Assembly: GCF_003265705.1 (NCBI RefSeq)
Contig: NW_020312966.1
Location: 24,300,550 to 24,364,549 of the forward strand
Length of the DNA: 64,000 nt
Origin: Callorhinus ursinus
Taxonomy: Eukaryota > Chordata > Mammalia > Carnivora > Otariidae
Reading direction: 5' to 3'
How positions within the stretch are numbered: position 1 is the stretch's first letter; each line of letters starts with the position of its first letter. Shown here piece after piece: positions 37,250-47,449 of the stretch. A model generated the notes under the pieces. The model saw only the letters and a program-made list of their open reading frames with translations, was not told the origin of the DNA and did no database searches. A program made the position numbers and the translations under genes.

Positions 37250-37604
37250 GTTCCAGCCACAATGGGATCCTAACACATGTCCAAGTAAACCCACAAGAAG
37301 GGGCAAAAAAGAGAAACAAACAAGAAACGGGAAACAAAAGAGAAAACCAAAACAGTCGCTATAAGCTCTAGCATACTGATAACGATCTTAAATGTAAGTA
37401 GTCTTAGTGCACCAATTAAATGACAGAAATGGGCAGCAAGAATAAAAAAAAGCATGATCCAATAATATGCTTACTATAAAAATTCATTTCAGATGTGACA
37501 CGGGTTGGTTGAAGATTAAAAAAACAGAAAAAGATATCCCATGCATACATTAAGCAGAAACAGGATTTGACTATATTAATATCCATTTAATCAGTCATCA
37601 TTAA
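37250..37604 (+). mobile_element. Old L1 ORF2 5' fragment
   Basis: Phrases resembling the start of L1 ORF2 (GTAAGTAGTCTTAGTGCACCAATTAAA, CAGCAAGAATAAAAAA) in decayed form. Confidence 0.6.
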
Positions 37605-37833
37605 ATAAATAAAATATTTACAAAATAAAAAAGGACACCTGGTGGCTCAGTCAGTTAAGTGTCTACCTTCGGCTCAGGTCATGATCTCAGGGTCCTGGGA
37701 TCGAGCCCCGCGTCTGGCTCCCTGCTCAATGGGGAGTCTGCTTCTCCCTCTCCCACTCCCCCTGTTTGTGCTCTCCCTCTCTCCCCCTCTGACAAATAAA
37801 TAAAATCTTAAAAAATATATCAGTCATCATTAA
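37590..37833 (+). mobile_element. Carnivore SINE with TSD and extra 5' bases
   Basis: The TSD ATCAGTCATCATTAA lies at 37590-37604 and 37819-37833. The SINE head starts only at about 37632, so some 27 A/T-rich bases sit between the 5' TSD and the head. Confidence 0.93.
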
Positions 37834-38296
37834 GTTTTAGGCATACTTTAAAAATTTAACCCATGGAATAAAAAAGGCAATATTTAAAGCTAACTGGATT
37901 CACATTACAATTTTCCAAACAAGCCAACATCAATAAAGCATATTACCTTACTTGGTTTCCCTCTTACCAAAACACCAGTGTCATCCTCCTGTGAGAGATA
38001 AAGCCTGAAATATTCTTGGGTAAGAACAGACACACACTCTCTTCCTCTGTTGTGGCGCTTGGCCACGTGATGTCGAATGCCCTGCGCACCTCTGCTCGTC
38101 AAGGACAGCCTGTATTGGTAGCTGCAGTCAATCTAGGATGGACTCCGTTCTCCTGTGCACTGGGGAATGGAGCCAGGCCGGGACTTCAGTCACAGTACAG
38201 ACCTGACCTGCTTTGTATGGACTAAAGGAAGTGGGGGTGGGGGGAGGAGAGGAATTTTAATTAATATGTATAACTGCAGCCCCAAGAAGCAGCATT

Positions 38297-38521
38297 AAAA
38301 GCCAGTTCTCCGGGGGTGCCTGGGTGGCTCAGTCGGTTAAGTGGCGGACTTCTGATTTCGGCTCAGGTCATGATCTCAGGGTCCTGGAATCAAGCCCCGT
38401 GTTGGGCTCCCCACTTAGTGGGGAGTCCACTTCAGGATTCTCTCTCTCCCTCTGCCCCTCCCCCCGCTCTCTCTCTGAAATAAGTAAATAAATCTTAAAA
38501 AAAAAAAAAAAAGCTTGTTCT
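38297..38521 (+). mobile_element. Carnivore SINE with imperfect TSD
   Basis: The SINE is 38310-38508 with a long A tail. TSD AAAAGCCAGTTCT (38297-38309) against AAAAGCTTGTTCT (38509-38521), two mismatches. Confidence 0.92.
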
Positions 38522-39410
38522 TTTGGTTCCTCTTCTCCATCTGTTCGAATTCAAGAACAGATTTTCTTGAACTGACTCCCTGATCTGATGCATAAAACAC
38601 GGAACCATCCAGCATTTGAATGAGAGAAGTGTTAGGTCTGAGAACTTTTTCACCCCCTCCTCATTCATGCTTTAAAGACTGTGGCACTGGCCAGTATCTT
38701 CTTTCCTTATGAGGACTGTTCCATTCCTAGTTCCCAAACTACCAAGAACCTAATTATTAGAACTTAATTACGTGAACATAGAGAGGCAGGATTTTTTTTT
38801 TCATTTCCACGGGGTAAATATGGTCAGTGTAAGAGTGAATATAATTTCCAGGATCGGAAACTAAATGTAAAATTATGAGGAAAAAAAGTAAGCCCAATGC
38901 AATGTATCCTTCCAGAGCTAAACTCAATAAAGAATAGATGGTATTGACTAATACTTAACGAGTACCACCTATAAGGAATGTAGATCTCCTGTTGAGATGG
39001 GCAGGTTTTGCGTCCAGGTTATACATCCAGGGGTTAGAACCTATGGTGCACTAAAGGCATCTCTAGCCACTCATTTTCTTGGTGATCTTGCTAAGTAATG
39101 AGAAAACATTAAGAAGAATATAATAACTGTGTGTGGGGTTGATCAAGGATCAGCAATTTTGAAGGTCAATAATAAATATAAAGAAAATGATTGTTCTTAG
39201 GATATTTATTTCGGGGAAGCTACAATAAACAAACAATATACAATCAAGGAGTTGCTAGAATTAGACTCGTTTGCAGAGATAAATATGTTATCCCCTATCA
39301 TTCCAGCAATTTCAATCTTACATTTGTCTGGTGGGAAATATTTGACCCAATGTCTTCCAGTCTGGAAATTAAGAGAATGCTTTCATAGGAATGAGGGGGA
39401 GGTGGCAGAT
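38522..39410. other. Unassigned sequence
   Basis: AT-rich. No exon or clear repeat was recognised. Confidence 0.35.
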
Positions 39411-39915
39411 TTTATTTTCCAAAGATGACCACAACTTCCCACAGGCTATTCTTATAGTGTGCCTGATTTCCTCCCACTGGGCTGTGTGGTATCTGTGTTC
39501 CTCCCCTCCCATCCGGGTGGGATCCTGTGACTGCCCCACGCAACAGACTGTGAGGGAAGTGACAGTACATGGCTTCTGAAGCTTGGTGTAAAATACCACA
39601 GCTTCTACCTGGCCTTCTCTTGTGGGCCTATCCTTGGAAGCCAGTCCCCACATTATGAGGGACCTGGGCCACATGAAGGAACCACACGGAGGTGTGTGGC
39701 AATCCAGCTAAGGGCTAAGCCTCCATCGTTCCCAGACATGTGAAGGAGCAAGCTTTGCAATACTTCCATCCCCAGCTGCACCTGTCTTCCAGCTGAGGCT
39801 CCAACAGCACATGGCAGAAACAAACTGTCCCCGGTGTGCCCTGTCTGAGAATGCCTGACCCACAGACTCTGTGAACATAACAAATGATTGCTTTCATTAC
39901 TGAAAAAAAAACTGC
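39411..39915 (+). mobile_element. MLT1-type MaLR LTR fragment
   Basis: Ends with TGAGAATGCCTGACCCACAGACTCTGTGAACATAACAAATGATTG and contains CTTCTGAAGCTTGG and ACCTGGGCCACATGAAGG, the pattern of MLT1 LTRs. ORFs at 39369-39674 and 39653-39919 lie inside it. Confidence 0.65.
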
Positions 39916-40569
39916 TCAAGTGACACTTAAATTAAGTTTCCCATTAGTATAAAATGAGAGCATTACAAATATTGTCATGCTTGGGGAGTCACAGACACAC
40001 AGCCCTAATACCAACAGTACTTACACAGCGTGACATGGGGTCTATTAGAGGAAAGTAATGGAGCACATGGAATCCCCCAAACTCATTTCCCCACAGCATG
40101 AGCCAGGCATAGATGGTCTACATACATCAAGGCCAAAGTCCAGCAGAGGATGGCCAGCCTCGTACAGTAATCTGGATACACAAGAGAAAGGATGTGACCT
40201 CACACCACGTTACACATCTAGGCTGTTAAAAACTTATGTTGGCCTATGGAATACTTTGGTTCTCTGCGTCATGAGAAATGAAAGATGGGATCTCTAGGCC
40301 CAGAGAGGAGAGTAGGGAAAATGCATAGGGAGGGCCCACATCTACAATGAAGGTCAAAGTCTGCATACAGAGGGCCCTGGAACAATCTAGGAGAGCCTCT
40401 GCATACCCGGAATGCTAACATGAGCCAGAAGCCTTACTGCTCCTCTGCAGACTAGCTCAGGCCACCTCAGCCTGGCAGAAGGGCAGAGGTGCCTACCCCA
40501 TCCAGATTTGCCTCCCAACAGATACAAAGAGAAGAAAATGAAAATCTTCCTTAACCTTCTCTTCTGCCC

Positions 40570-41170
40570 TCCTCCCATCAAAACAAATTGTCATTTTCAC
40601 CCTTCAGATTGGCAGAATTTTAGATGAGTATTATGCAGTGTTGGTGAGCACACTGGGAAAGGTGTATGCTCATAATAATCACAGGAGTATAAACTGGTAG
40701 CTTGGCTACCAGGAAATTTGACAGTATCTATTAAATCAAAGTATAAATATTCTCTGACTTAGCAACTCTACTTCTCTATATGCTTTTTAAAGACATACTT
40801 TAGCACTGGTACAAAAAGATGTCTATTGCAACAAAATACCAACAGAGGAATAAGCAATTTTATGGCACATTCTTCCATGAAATACTACACAGCAGTTATG
40901 AATAAAGTAGATTTATAGGGGGGCGCCTGGGTGGCTCAGTTGGTTAAGCGACTGCTTTCGGCTCAGGTCATGATCCTGGAGTCCCGGGGTCGAATCCCGC
41001 ATCGGGCTCCCTGCTCGGTGAGGAGCCTGCTTCTCCCTCTAACCCTCCCCCCTCTCATGTACTCTCTCTCTCTCTCTCATTCTCGCTCTCTCAAATAAAT
41101 AAATATTTTTAAAAAATAGATTTATAGGTACCAACAGAAATAGGACTCTACAACACTTTTGTCCATTTAC
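40570..41170 (+). mobile_element. Old L1/HAL1 3' region, split by a SINE
   Basis: AGTGTTGGTGAGCACACTGGG, AGCAACTCTACTTCTC, ATGTCTATTGCAAC and ATGAAATACTACACAGCAG are in old-L1 order. The SINE at 40920-41116 interrupts it. Confidence 0.7.
40908..41128 (+). mobile_element. Carnivore SINE with TSD
   Basis: The SINE is 40920-41116 with a near-consensus head. Perfect TSD TAGATTTATAGG at 40908-40919 and 41117-41128. Confidence 0.96.
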
Positions 41171-42781
41171 ATTTTTTTGGAATGTGTAAAAAATGCCTAC
41201 TTAAAATTACCTTGGTTTAAAATTAACATCACATTTCTTAATGCTACAAAATTACTACACTATTGCTGATAGCAATAGATAGTTGCTCACCAGCAGGTAA
41301 AGCCTGGAATAGACCGATTACATCTGAATCCCCTGAGCATCTTAGAATCTAGTACATCATAGTCACTCATAACTGTTTAACAAATTAATAAAACAGGCCA
41401 GCAGCTCCGAGTCTCCTTCTGGTTCTTCTTTGATTCTAACTGGGGAAAAACAGAAAAACTGTCTTTTTTGAAAATGGTCCCGACGATACCTACCTCAGAG
41501 AGCTGCCGTGATAAATGAAGCTATACAAAATCTAGCAACTATTTTTTTTTTTTTTGGTCTTCACTGGATAAAAATGACTTTTCTGCCAAGTTCAGAGTCA
41601 CTGTGGACGTTTCAAAGAGGTTTTTTTTCAATGACTATGGAGGGAGAGGGGAGAGGCGTGAAGGAGGGGGCAGGAGGAAGGGACAAACATTAAAAATACT
41701 ATTATAGACGAGGAAGGAGAGGGAGCTGACGTCAAGGGCCAAACCTGAATGCGATGCATGTTAAAGCAATGTCGAAACTTAGGAAAAGCTTTCTACTTGC
41801 TGAAAGCTTTAGGCATTTAATTTCACCACCAGGAAACTCTTGAAGCTGGGAGTGGCCCCCACAGAAGTCCCCTTCTAGTTCTCTCAGCTCATTGTCATTT
41901 CTTGATGGTAACTGATGCGAAACTAGACTGCAGGCTTTTAAAACTTATTGGAGCAGAGAGAGGGTATAAAGCTAGTTATTAGTTTCCTAGGGCTGCAGAG
42001 ACAAGTTCTCACAAACCAGGTGGCTTAAAATCACAGAAATGATGTACCCCCTCACAATTCTAGAAGCCAGTTGGGGAGTCTAACAAGAGATCTCCCCCCG
42101 CAAAAGCAATCCCAGTGGGTAAAACCATCAATTTAAGAATGAATGTAGACATAAACTGGTTTTGCTCCTCAATCCCCCACTTCTCCCATCTCAACCCCAG
42201 CTCCAGAAGATAGGCAAGAAAATTACTAGCTGAAATTTTAGTGCTAATAAGTAGGAGAAAGAAAAAAATAGAAGCTAGCCTTCATGAGTGTTTTCAGCCT
42301 GAATTCACACCAGCTGGGGGAACTGGGCAAACCTCTTGGGGAACATTTAGTTGAGAGCAACCCTAGACTAGTAGCTCCCATAAACCTGGAAGAAGCAAAT
42401 GCTGATCCCGTCTGGAGGGTTCCACCTCTAACTCAGCTAGTGATAATTTCTGCAGGCAAAGTTCCAAAGCATCAAGCAATTGATAGTGCTCAATTATTAA
42501 AGCCCCCTAAGAAAGGACCAGCAAAACAAAACAAAACAAAACAAAAACAACAGACTGCATGACAAGGTCCACAGTGTTACAGTTAAACCAATTCTATGTG
42601 CCTGAGGCCTGAAATACGTGTTTACATTACTTATATATACACAATGTATGTATAAAGGAGTTATCAAATTCTAAGCAGAGAACTCTGATAGAGCCATATT
42701 AACAATAAAGAAAGCATATTTTAAGCAATACATATTGCCAGAGAGGCATTTCATAAAGATAAAAGGATCAATTCATCAGAG
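41171..42781. other. Unassigned sequence with a repeat fragment
   Basis: 41978-42070 (TTAGTTTCCTAGGGCTGCAG ... GGTGGCTTAAAA ... CTCACAATTCTAGAAGCC) is a common interspersed mammalian repeat I cannot assign to a family. Otherwise only a (AAAAC)n tract at 42522-42550 stands out. Confidence 0.4.
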
Positions 42782-43026
42782 ACCATCACAATTTTATTTT
42801 TTTAAAAGATTTTATTTATTTGAGAGAGCACCTGCGAACAAGCCAGAGACAGACCATGAGCTGGGGTGGGGACAGAGCGAGAAATAGGAGAGGACTCTCC
42901 GTTAAGCAGGGAGCCCTACCCGGGGCTCAATCCCAGGACCCTGGGATCACGACCTGAGCCCTGAGCTGAAAACAGACGCTTAACCGACTGAGCCACCGAG
43001 GCGCCCCAGAAACTATCATAATTTTA
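42782..43026 (-). mobile_element. Carnivore SINE (minus strand) with imperfect TSD
   Basis: The reverse SINE spans about 42797-43008, head GAGCCACCGAGGCGCCCC. TSD ACCATCACAATTTTA (42782-42796) against ACTATCATAATTTTA (43012-43026). Confidence 0.92.
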
Positions 43027-43149
43027 AATTTACATACACTAATAACAGCCTCAAGACATACTATACAAAACTATGAGGAGTCACAGGTGAATTCAAAATC
43101 ACAGATTTTTAAACACTCCTCTCAGTAACTGATAGAAGCATCGGATAAA

Positions 43150-43835
43150 AATGTGTTTTAATTCGTCTCCGGAGGGCGCAGGCGCAGCAGGTACGCCACC
43201 AAGGGAGGCCCTCTCCTCTGTGGGCACCACGGGAGGCCTTCTGGAGGCGAGGGGCACCCAAACTCCTCCCGGAGGAGTAGGCGCCGCAGGAGGGAGGCTG
43301 CAGACCCAGGGGCGCGAGGGAAAGGCACCAAAGTCAAGGGGACAGAAAACAGCATCCACCAGAGGAGACAGGCGGGGAACCGCGTGGGAAAAGGAGTCAC
43401 CGGCCCGCGCAGCTCGGGCGTGAGGATGGAGACTCGGGAAGGCTCCTCCCCTGTCCCATTACCTCGGAAAGGCTCCTCCCCGCCGCGTCACACACCGTAG
43501 CCGACTTGGAGATATCTGTGACCTCGCCTGCCACCCCCTCGCCAAGGCCGGCCATCCCTGGCTGGGCTCTAGCGCCGCGCGCGGAGGAGGGCGCGCTACT
43601 CTGTGGGTCCCCCGCCAACCCGCGCGCCGGCGCCCCCCCCGCCCCCCCCCCCCCCCCGCCCCCTCACCCCCCCCCCTCCGCGCGCTCGCTCCCCGCGCGC
43701 CTTCGCCCCCCGCGCGCGCTCGCCTCCCCGCGCGCCCTCGTCCCCCGCGCCGTCGCCCCCGTCCCCTGTCCTCGGCCCTAACTCGGCCCCACTCGGCCCC
43801 CGAGAGAGGGCAGTACCTTCCCCGGAGCCGTAAGT
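43150..43835. promoter_or_regulatory. CpG island (candidate promoter, orientation unresolved)
   Basis: CpG density rises sharply against the AT-rich surroundings, especially at 43560-43810, which is nearly all G/C with many CGCGCG words. On the plus strand it ends at a GAGCC|GTAAGTGG donor-like site (43830-43835). On the minus strand G-rich Sp1-like boxes abound and a GAG|GTAATG donor-like word occurs near 43461. No known first exon was recognised. Possible sources are a lost or relocated CMAH 5' region, a lncRNA or a neighbouring gene. The ORFs on both strands are products of composition. Confidence 0.6.
43630..43770 (+). repeat. Poly-C tract and GC-rich minisatellite in the CpG island
   Basis: A nearly pure C run (43633-43677, broken by single G, T or A) is followed by about five degenerate 16-19 bp units of the form CTCGCCCCCCGCGCG up to 43770. 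It is i-motif-prone on this strand and G-quadruplex-prone on the other. Confidence 0.8.
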
Positions 43836-43949
43836 GGCCTTAGAGAGAATGTTGTATTGAGTTGTGTCCCGCTTCCAGAATGAGCCATTGTCAGAGAATT
43901 AATAGCCCCCAAAGGTACGAATAAATGTTGGAACGTGTCAAGAGAAAAA

Positions 43950-46690
43950 AAATGAGTAATGATGAAGACGGTTTGAATATCACAACTACCACACCTGACC
44001 TAATGAAGATTCTACACGGCGCGCACACACAGGCACACAAATGGGCAATGGGTGCATGAAAAAGTGCCCAACGTTATCATTAGGCATCAAAGAAATGTAA
44101 ATTAAAACCAAAAATGAATAGGAAACAAAAGCATTAAGAATGACTTCATGTGTTTCTACTTCTGGTCAAGGTGGAGTAACAGGGACCAAAGTTACCCTCC
44201 TGTTTGAAATAACAACAACAACAACAAAAGGGCATCGAGAGATAGATAAAGGTATATACAACACACCACTCAACAACTGCAGAATGATTTTCCTGCACAC
44301 ATGTAAGAGTTATAATAACTGATCATACACAGGCTTCATCTCCACAAATTTCCAAGGAATAATATCATATAGAGATACAAGATTGCATATATCATAATGC
44401 AACTAAGCTCAGAATCAAAAACAAAACAACTAGTAAAATTCATGGTTGGAAAGTAAGAGACATTTTAATGTAATATATTGGTCAAAAATAAATCATAATA
44501 GATCAGAAATTATTTAGAACTAAATACTAATAAAAACATACATATCAAACTTGAGGGATTCATCTGAAGCAGGATGTAGAGGGAAACACTGACATTAGAA
44601 AAAAGAAAGTCTGAAATTTAATGAGCTAAATATTGAGTCAAAGTACTTAGAAAAAGAACTGCAAAATAAAGAAAAAGGAAATAATATAGAGTGGAATTTT
44701 ATAAGCTAGAAAATATACAACAGAGATCTATTCAAAATAATCTACTTAAAAGTTAGTTCTTTGAAAAGATCAAAACAAAATCAAAAAGTCTCTAGTAATT
44801 TCACTGGTCAAGGACAAAATAGGGAAAAGACACAAGTCACCATTATCAGGGAGAAGAGATTATACTGTAGGTGTTGCAGACATTAAAAAGATAAAATAAT
44901 AGTATAAAAATCTTTGTGCCAATAAACATAAATATGTAGATGAAAGGGATAAAAGCCTAGAAGAGTATCAAACCCAGGATATTCCATCAAAATTCCATTA
45001 TATATCAATTAAAACCCTAAAAAAATAGCAACCCTAAAGTATCAAGGATCAGAAGACTCTGTTGTTAACATGTCAATTCTCCCCAAATTGATCTCTTGAT
45101 TCAATAGATTCAGTGCATTTCCAATCATAATCTCACTAAGATTTTTTTTGTAGAAATTGACAAGTTTACTCTAAGACTCACAGAAATACAAAGGACCTAA
45201 ATAGCCAAAGCAATCTTGAAAAAGAATAAAGTTGGAAGACTTATACTACCTGACTTCAAAACTTATTATAAAACTAGAGAGTGAAGACAGTGTGATACTA
45301 GCAAAGGATTGAAAAATTAGATTGGGATAGAATAGAACCCATTTGAAATCATAAACCACAACAAGATATCACCTCACACCCGTCAGCAATGGCTAAAATC
45401 AAGAACTCAAGAAACAACAAGTGTTGGAGAGGATGTGGAGAAAAAGGAACCCTCGTGCAGTTGGTGGGAATGCAAACTGTATGGAGGTTCCTCACAAAGT
45501 TAAAAACAGAACTACCCTATGATCCAGTAATCGCACTACTGGGTATTTACCCAAAGAACACAAAAACACTAATCCAAAGGCATACATGCACCCAACTGTT
45601 TATAGCAGCATATTTACGATAGCCAAATTATGGAAGCGCCTATTGACTGATGAATGGATAAAGAAGATGTGGTATATACCTACACAATGCAATATTATTC
45701 AGCCATAGAAAAGAATGAAATCTTGCCATTTTCAATGACGTGGATGGAGCTAGAGGGTATTACACCAAGCAAAATAAATCAGGCAAAGAAAGACAAATAC
45801 CGTATGATTTCACTCATATGTGGAATTTAAGAAACAAAACAAACAAAGAAAAAAAAAAAAGACAAACCAAAAAACAGACTCCTAACTCTAGAGAACAAAC
45901 TGATGGTCACCAGAGGGGTGGTGGGTGGGGGATGGGGGTCCCAGGGGAAGGGGATTAAGAGCACACTTATCATGGAGAGCACTGAGTAGTGTATAGAATT
46001 GCTGAATCACCACATCGTACTTCTGAAACTAAGGTATGCTACCTATGCTAGAATTATTAAAAAATTAATAATAAAAAATTAAAATATTTCAAAAGTGGAA
46101 TAATAAAAACAAAACAAAGACTAGGAGTCCTTTGTTGTTTTTCAGCAAATGGTGCTAGAATAGCTGGATGTTCATATGGGGAAAAAAATTAATCTTTATC
46201 CCTAGCTCACACCATATACAAAAATTAATCTGAGATAAACATGCAACTATAAAGTTTTTGGAAGAAGTAATAAAGAATAACTTCATGATTTGGAGGTACA
46301 CAAAGATTTCTTAAAAATGACACAGAAAGCATTACCATAAAAGAGACACTAATAAATTAGGCTTCACCAAAAACTTTTTAAACTTCTGCTTAACAAAAGA
46401 TGTTAAGAAAAATGAATAGGTAAGCTATAGACAGGAAGAAAATATGTGCAAAACACACATCTGATGAAAAACTCATGCTCACGATATACAACACAAGAAT
46501 TCCTACAACTCAAGAACAAAAAAATAAGCAACCCAATTAAAAAAAAAAGGCACAAGTTTTAAACAGACATTTCATCAAAAAAGATGAACCACTGACCAAT
46601 GAGCACATGAAAAAGTGCCCCACATCAGCATTAGATGAGAGAAATGTAAATTAAAACCAAAAATAAGTAGGAAACAAAAGCATCGAAAAT
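43950..46690 (+). mobile_element. Old L1 mosaic
   Basis: 44235-45345 and 46100-46640 read as decayed ORF2 (GTCAAAAATAAATCATAAT, TCCCCAAATTGATCTC, CAGCAAATGGTGCTAG, GGCTTCACCAAAAAC). A younger 3' end (45365-46090) interrupts it. Two direct copies of a junction segment lie at 44055-44235 and 46603-46780. Confidence 0.75.
45365..46090 (+). mobile_element. Younger L1 3' end
   Basis: It begins at the ORF2 C-terminal segment (ATATCACCTCACACCCGTCAG), runs through GTGGTATATACC and a G-rich 3'UTR (GGTGGTGGGTGGGGGATGGG) and ends in an A/T tail. It is much less diverged than the L1 on either side. Confidence 0.85.
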
Positions 46691-47011
46691 GACCCATGTG
46701 TTTCCACGGCTGGCTAAGATGCAGGAGAGGAGGGACCAGATTTACCCTCCTGTTTGAAACAACCAAATATAAAAGGGTGCAGGGGGGACCAAATAGCTGA
46801 AAGAACGGTGCTCAGAACAAACCAGACAATAAAAAACAGTGATCTCTAAGAGACAAGTGAACCAGTGAGGTGAGCAGAATGATTGCCCCAGCTGACTGTT
46901 TGGAGAGTTTCCAGGGCGCAGAATGGGGAAGAGACACCTTTCCAGAAGTCTCCCTGACTTGCGGAAACTGCTGAGGGGCTGGAGAGTTGGAGGCTGTCAG
47001 AGTTTGTCCAC
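46690..47011 (+). mobile_element. Probable old L1 5'UTR segment
   Basis: GGGACCAGATTTACCCTCCTG, AAATAGCTGAAAGAACGGTGCTC and GATTGCCCCAGCTGACTG read like an L1 5'UTR. It stops where the LTR begins, so the retrovirus probably inserted into it. Confidence 0.5.
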
Positions 47012-47435
47012 TGAGAAAAGGAGGCAAAACTGAAAAGGAACAAGGGTCTTGACTCGGGGTCTCAGAATTGCAATTCGGGGGAGCACAGAGTCCAGAATAA
47101 CCAGAAAAGTGTCCCACTCGCGCAGGGATAGCAAGGGCTTTTTATGAGAAGGAAGGAAGGGGGAATTACAGGATTACATAAAAGAGAGAGGGGGAAAAAC
47201 CCTCCCCCATTGGGGCTGATCAGTTGAACTGCTCGTGATGACCATCTTAGTGATTCGAGGCCCCATCAAACGGAACTGCCCCTGCTATGTATTCATTAAC
47301 TTTACTGTCGTTCTCTGACCCGAATGCCCGCAACTCAACCTTTTGTCATCAGTGGCTGCTGAACTCCAGTTTAGGAGTTCGTTAGTTGGAATGAAAAATG
47401 GAGTCCCTCATGTCCACAGGTTTCAGGCAATCCCA
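47012..47435 (-). repeat. 3' LTR of the provirus
   Basis: Aligns end to end with 59627-60053. Shared landmarks are CTCAGAATTGCAATT, ACCAGAAAAGTGT, TTTTTATGAGAA, CCCCATCAAACGGAAC and GAGTTCGTTAGTTGGAA / GAGCTCGTTAGTTGGAA. On the element strand it starts TGGGA and ends CA, with an ATAAAAAG TATA-like box at 47137-47144. Confidence 0.8.
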
Positions 47436-47449
47436 TAATTCCCCCTTCC
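47436..47449 (-). other. Polypurine tract of the provirus
   Basis: The element strand reads GGAAGGGGGAATTA directly before the LTR start TGGGA. Position and composition fit a plus-strand primer site. Confidence 0.65.

Noticed and set aside
39369..39919. Two minus-strand ORFs of 101 and 88 residues
   Set aside because: They lie antisense within an MLT1-type LTR and show no domain.
43506..43833. Pro/Ala/Arg-rich ORFs in the CpG island
   Set aside because: Multiple frames and both strands are open because of GC composition and the poly-C tract.
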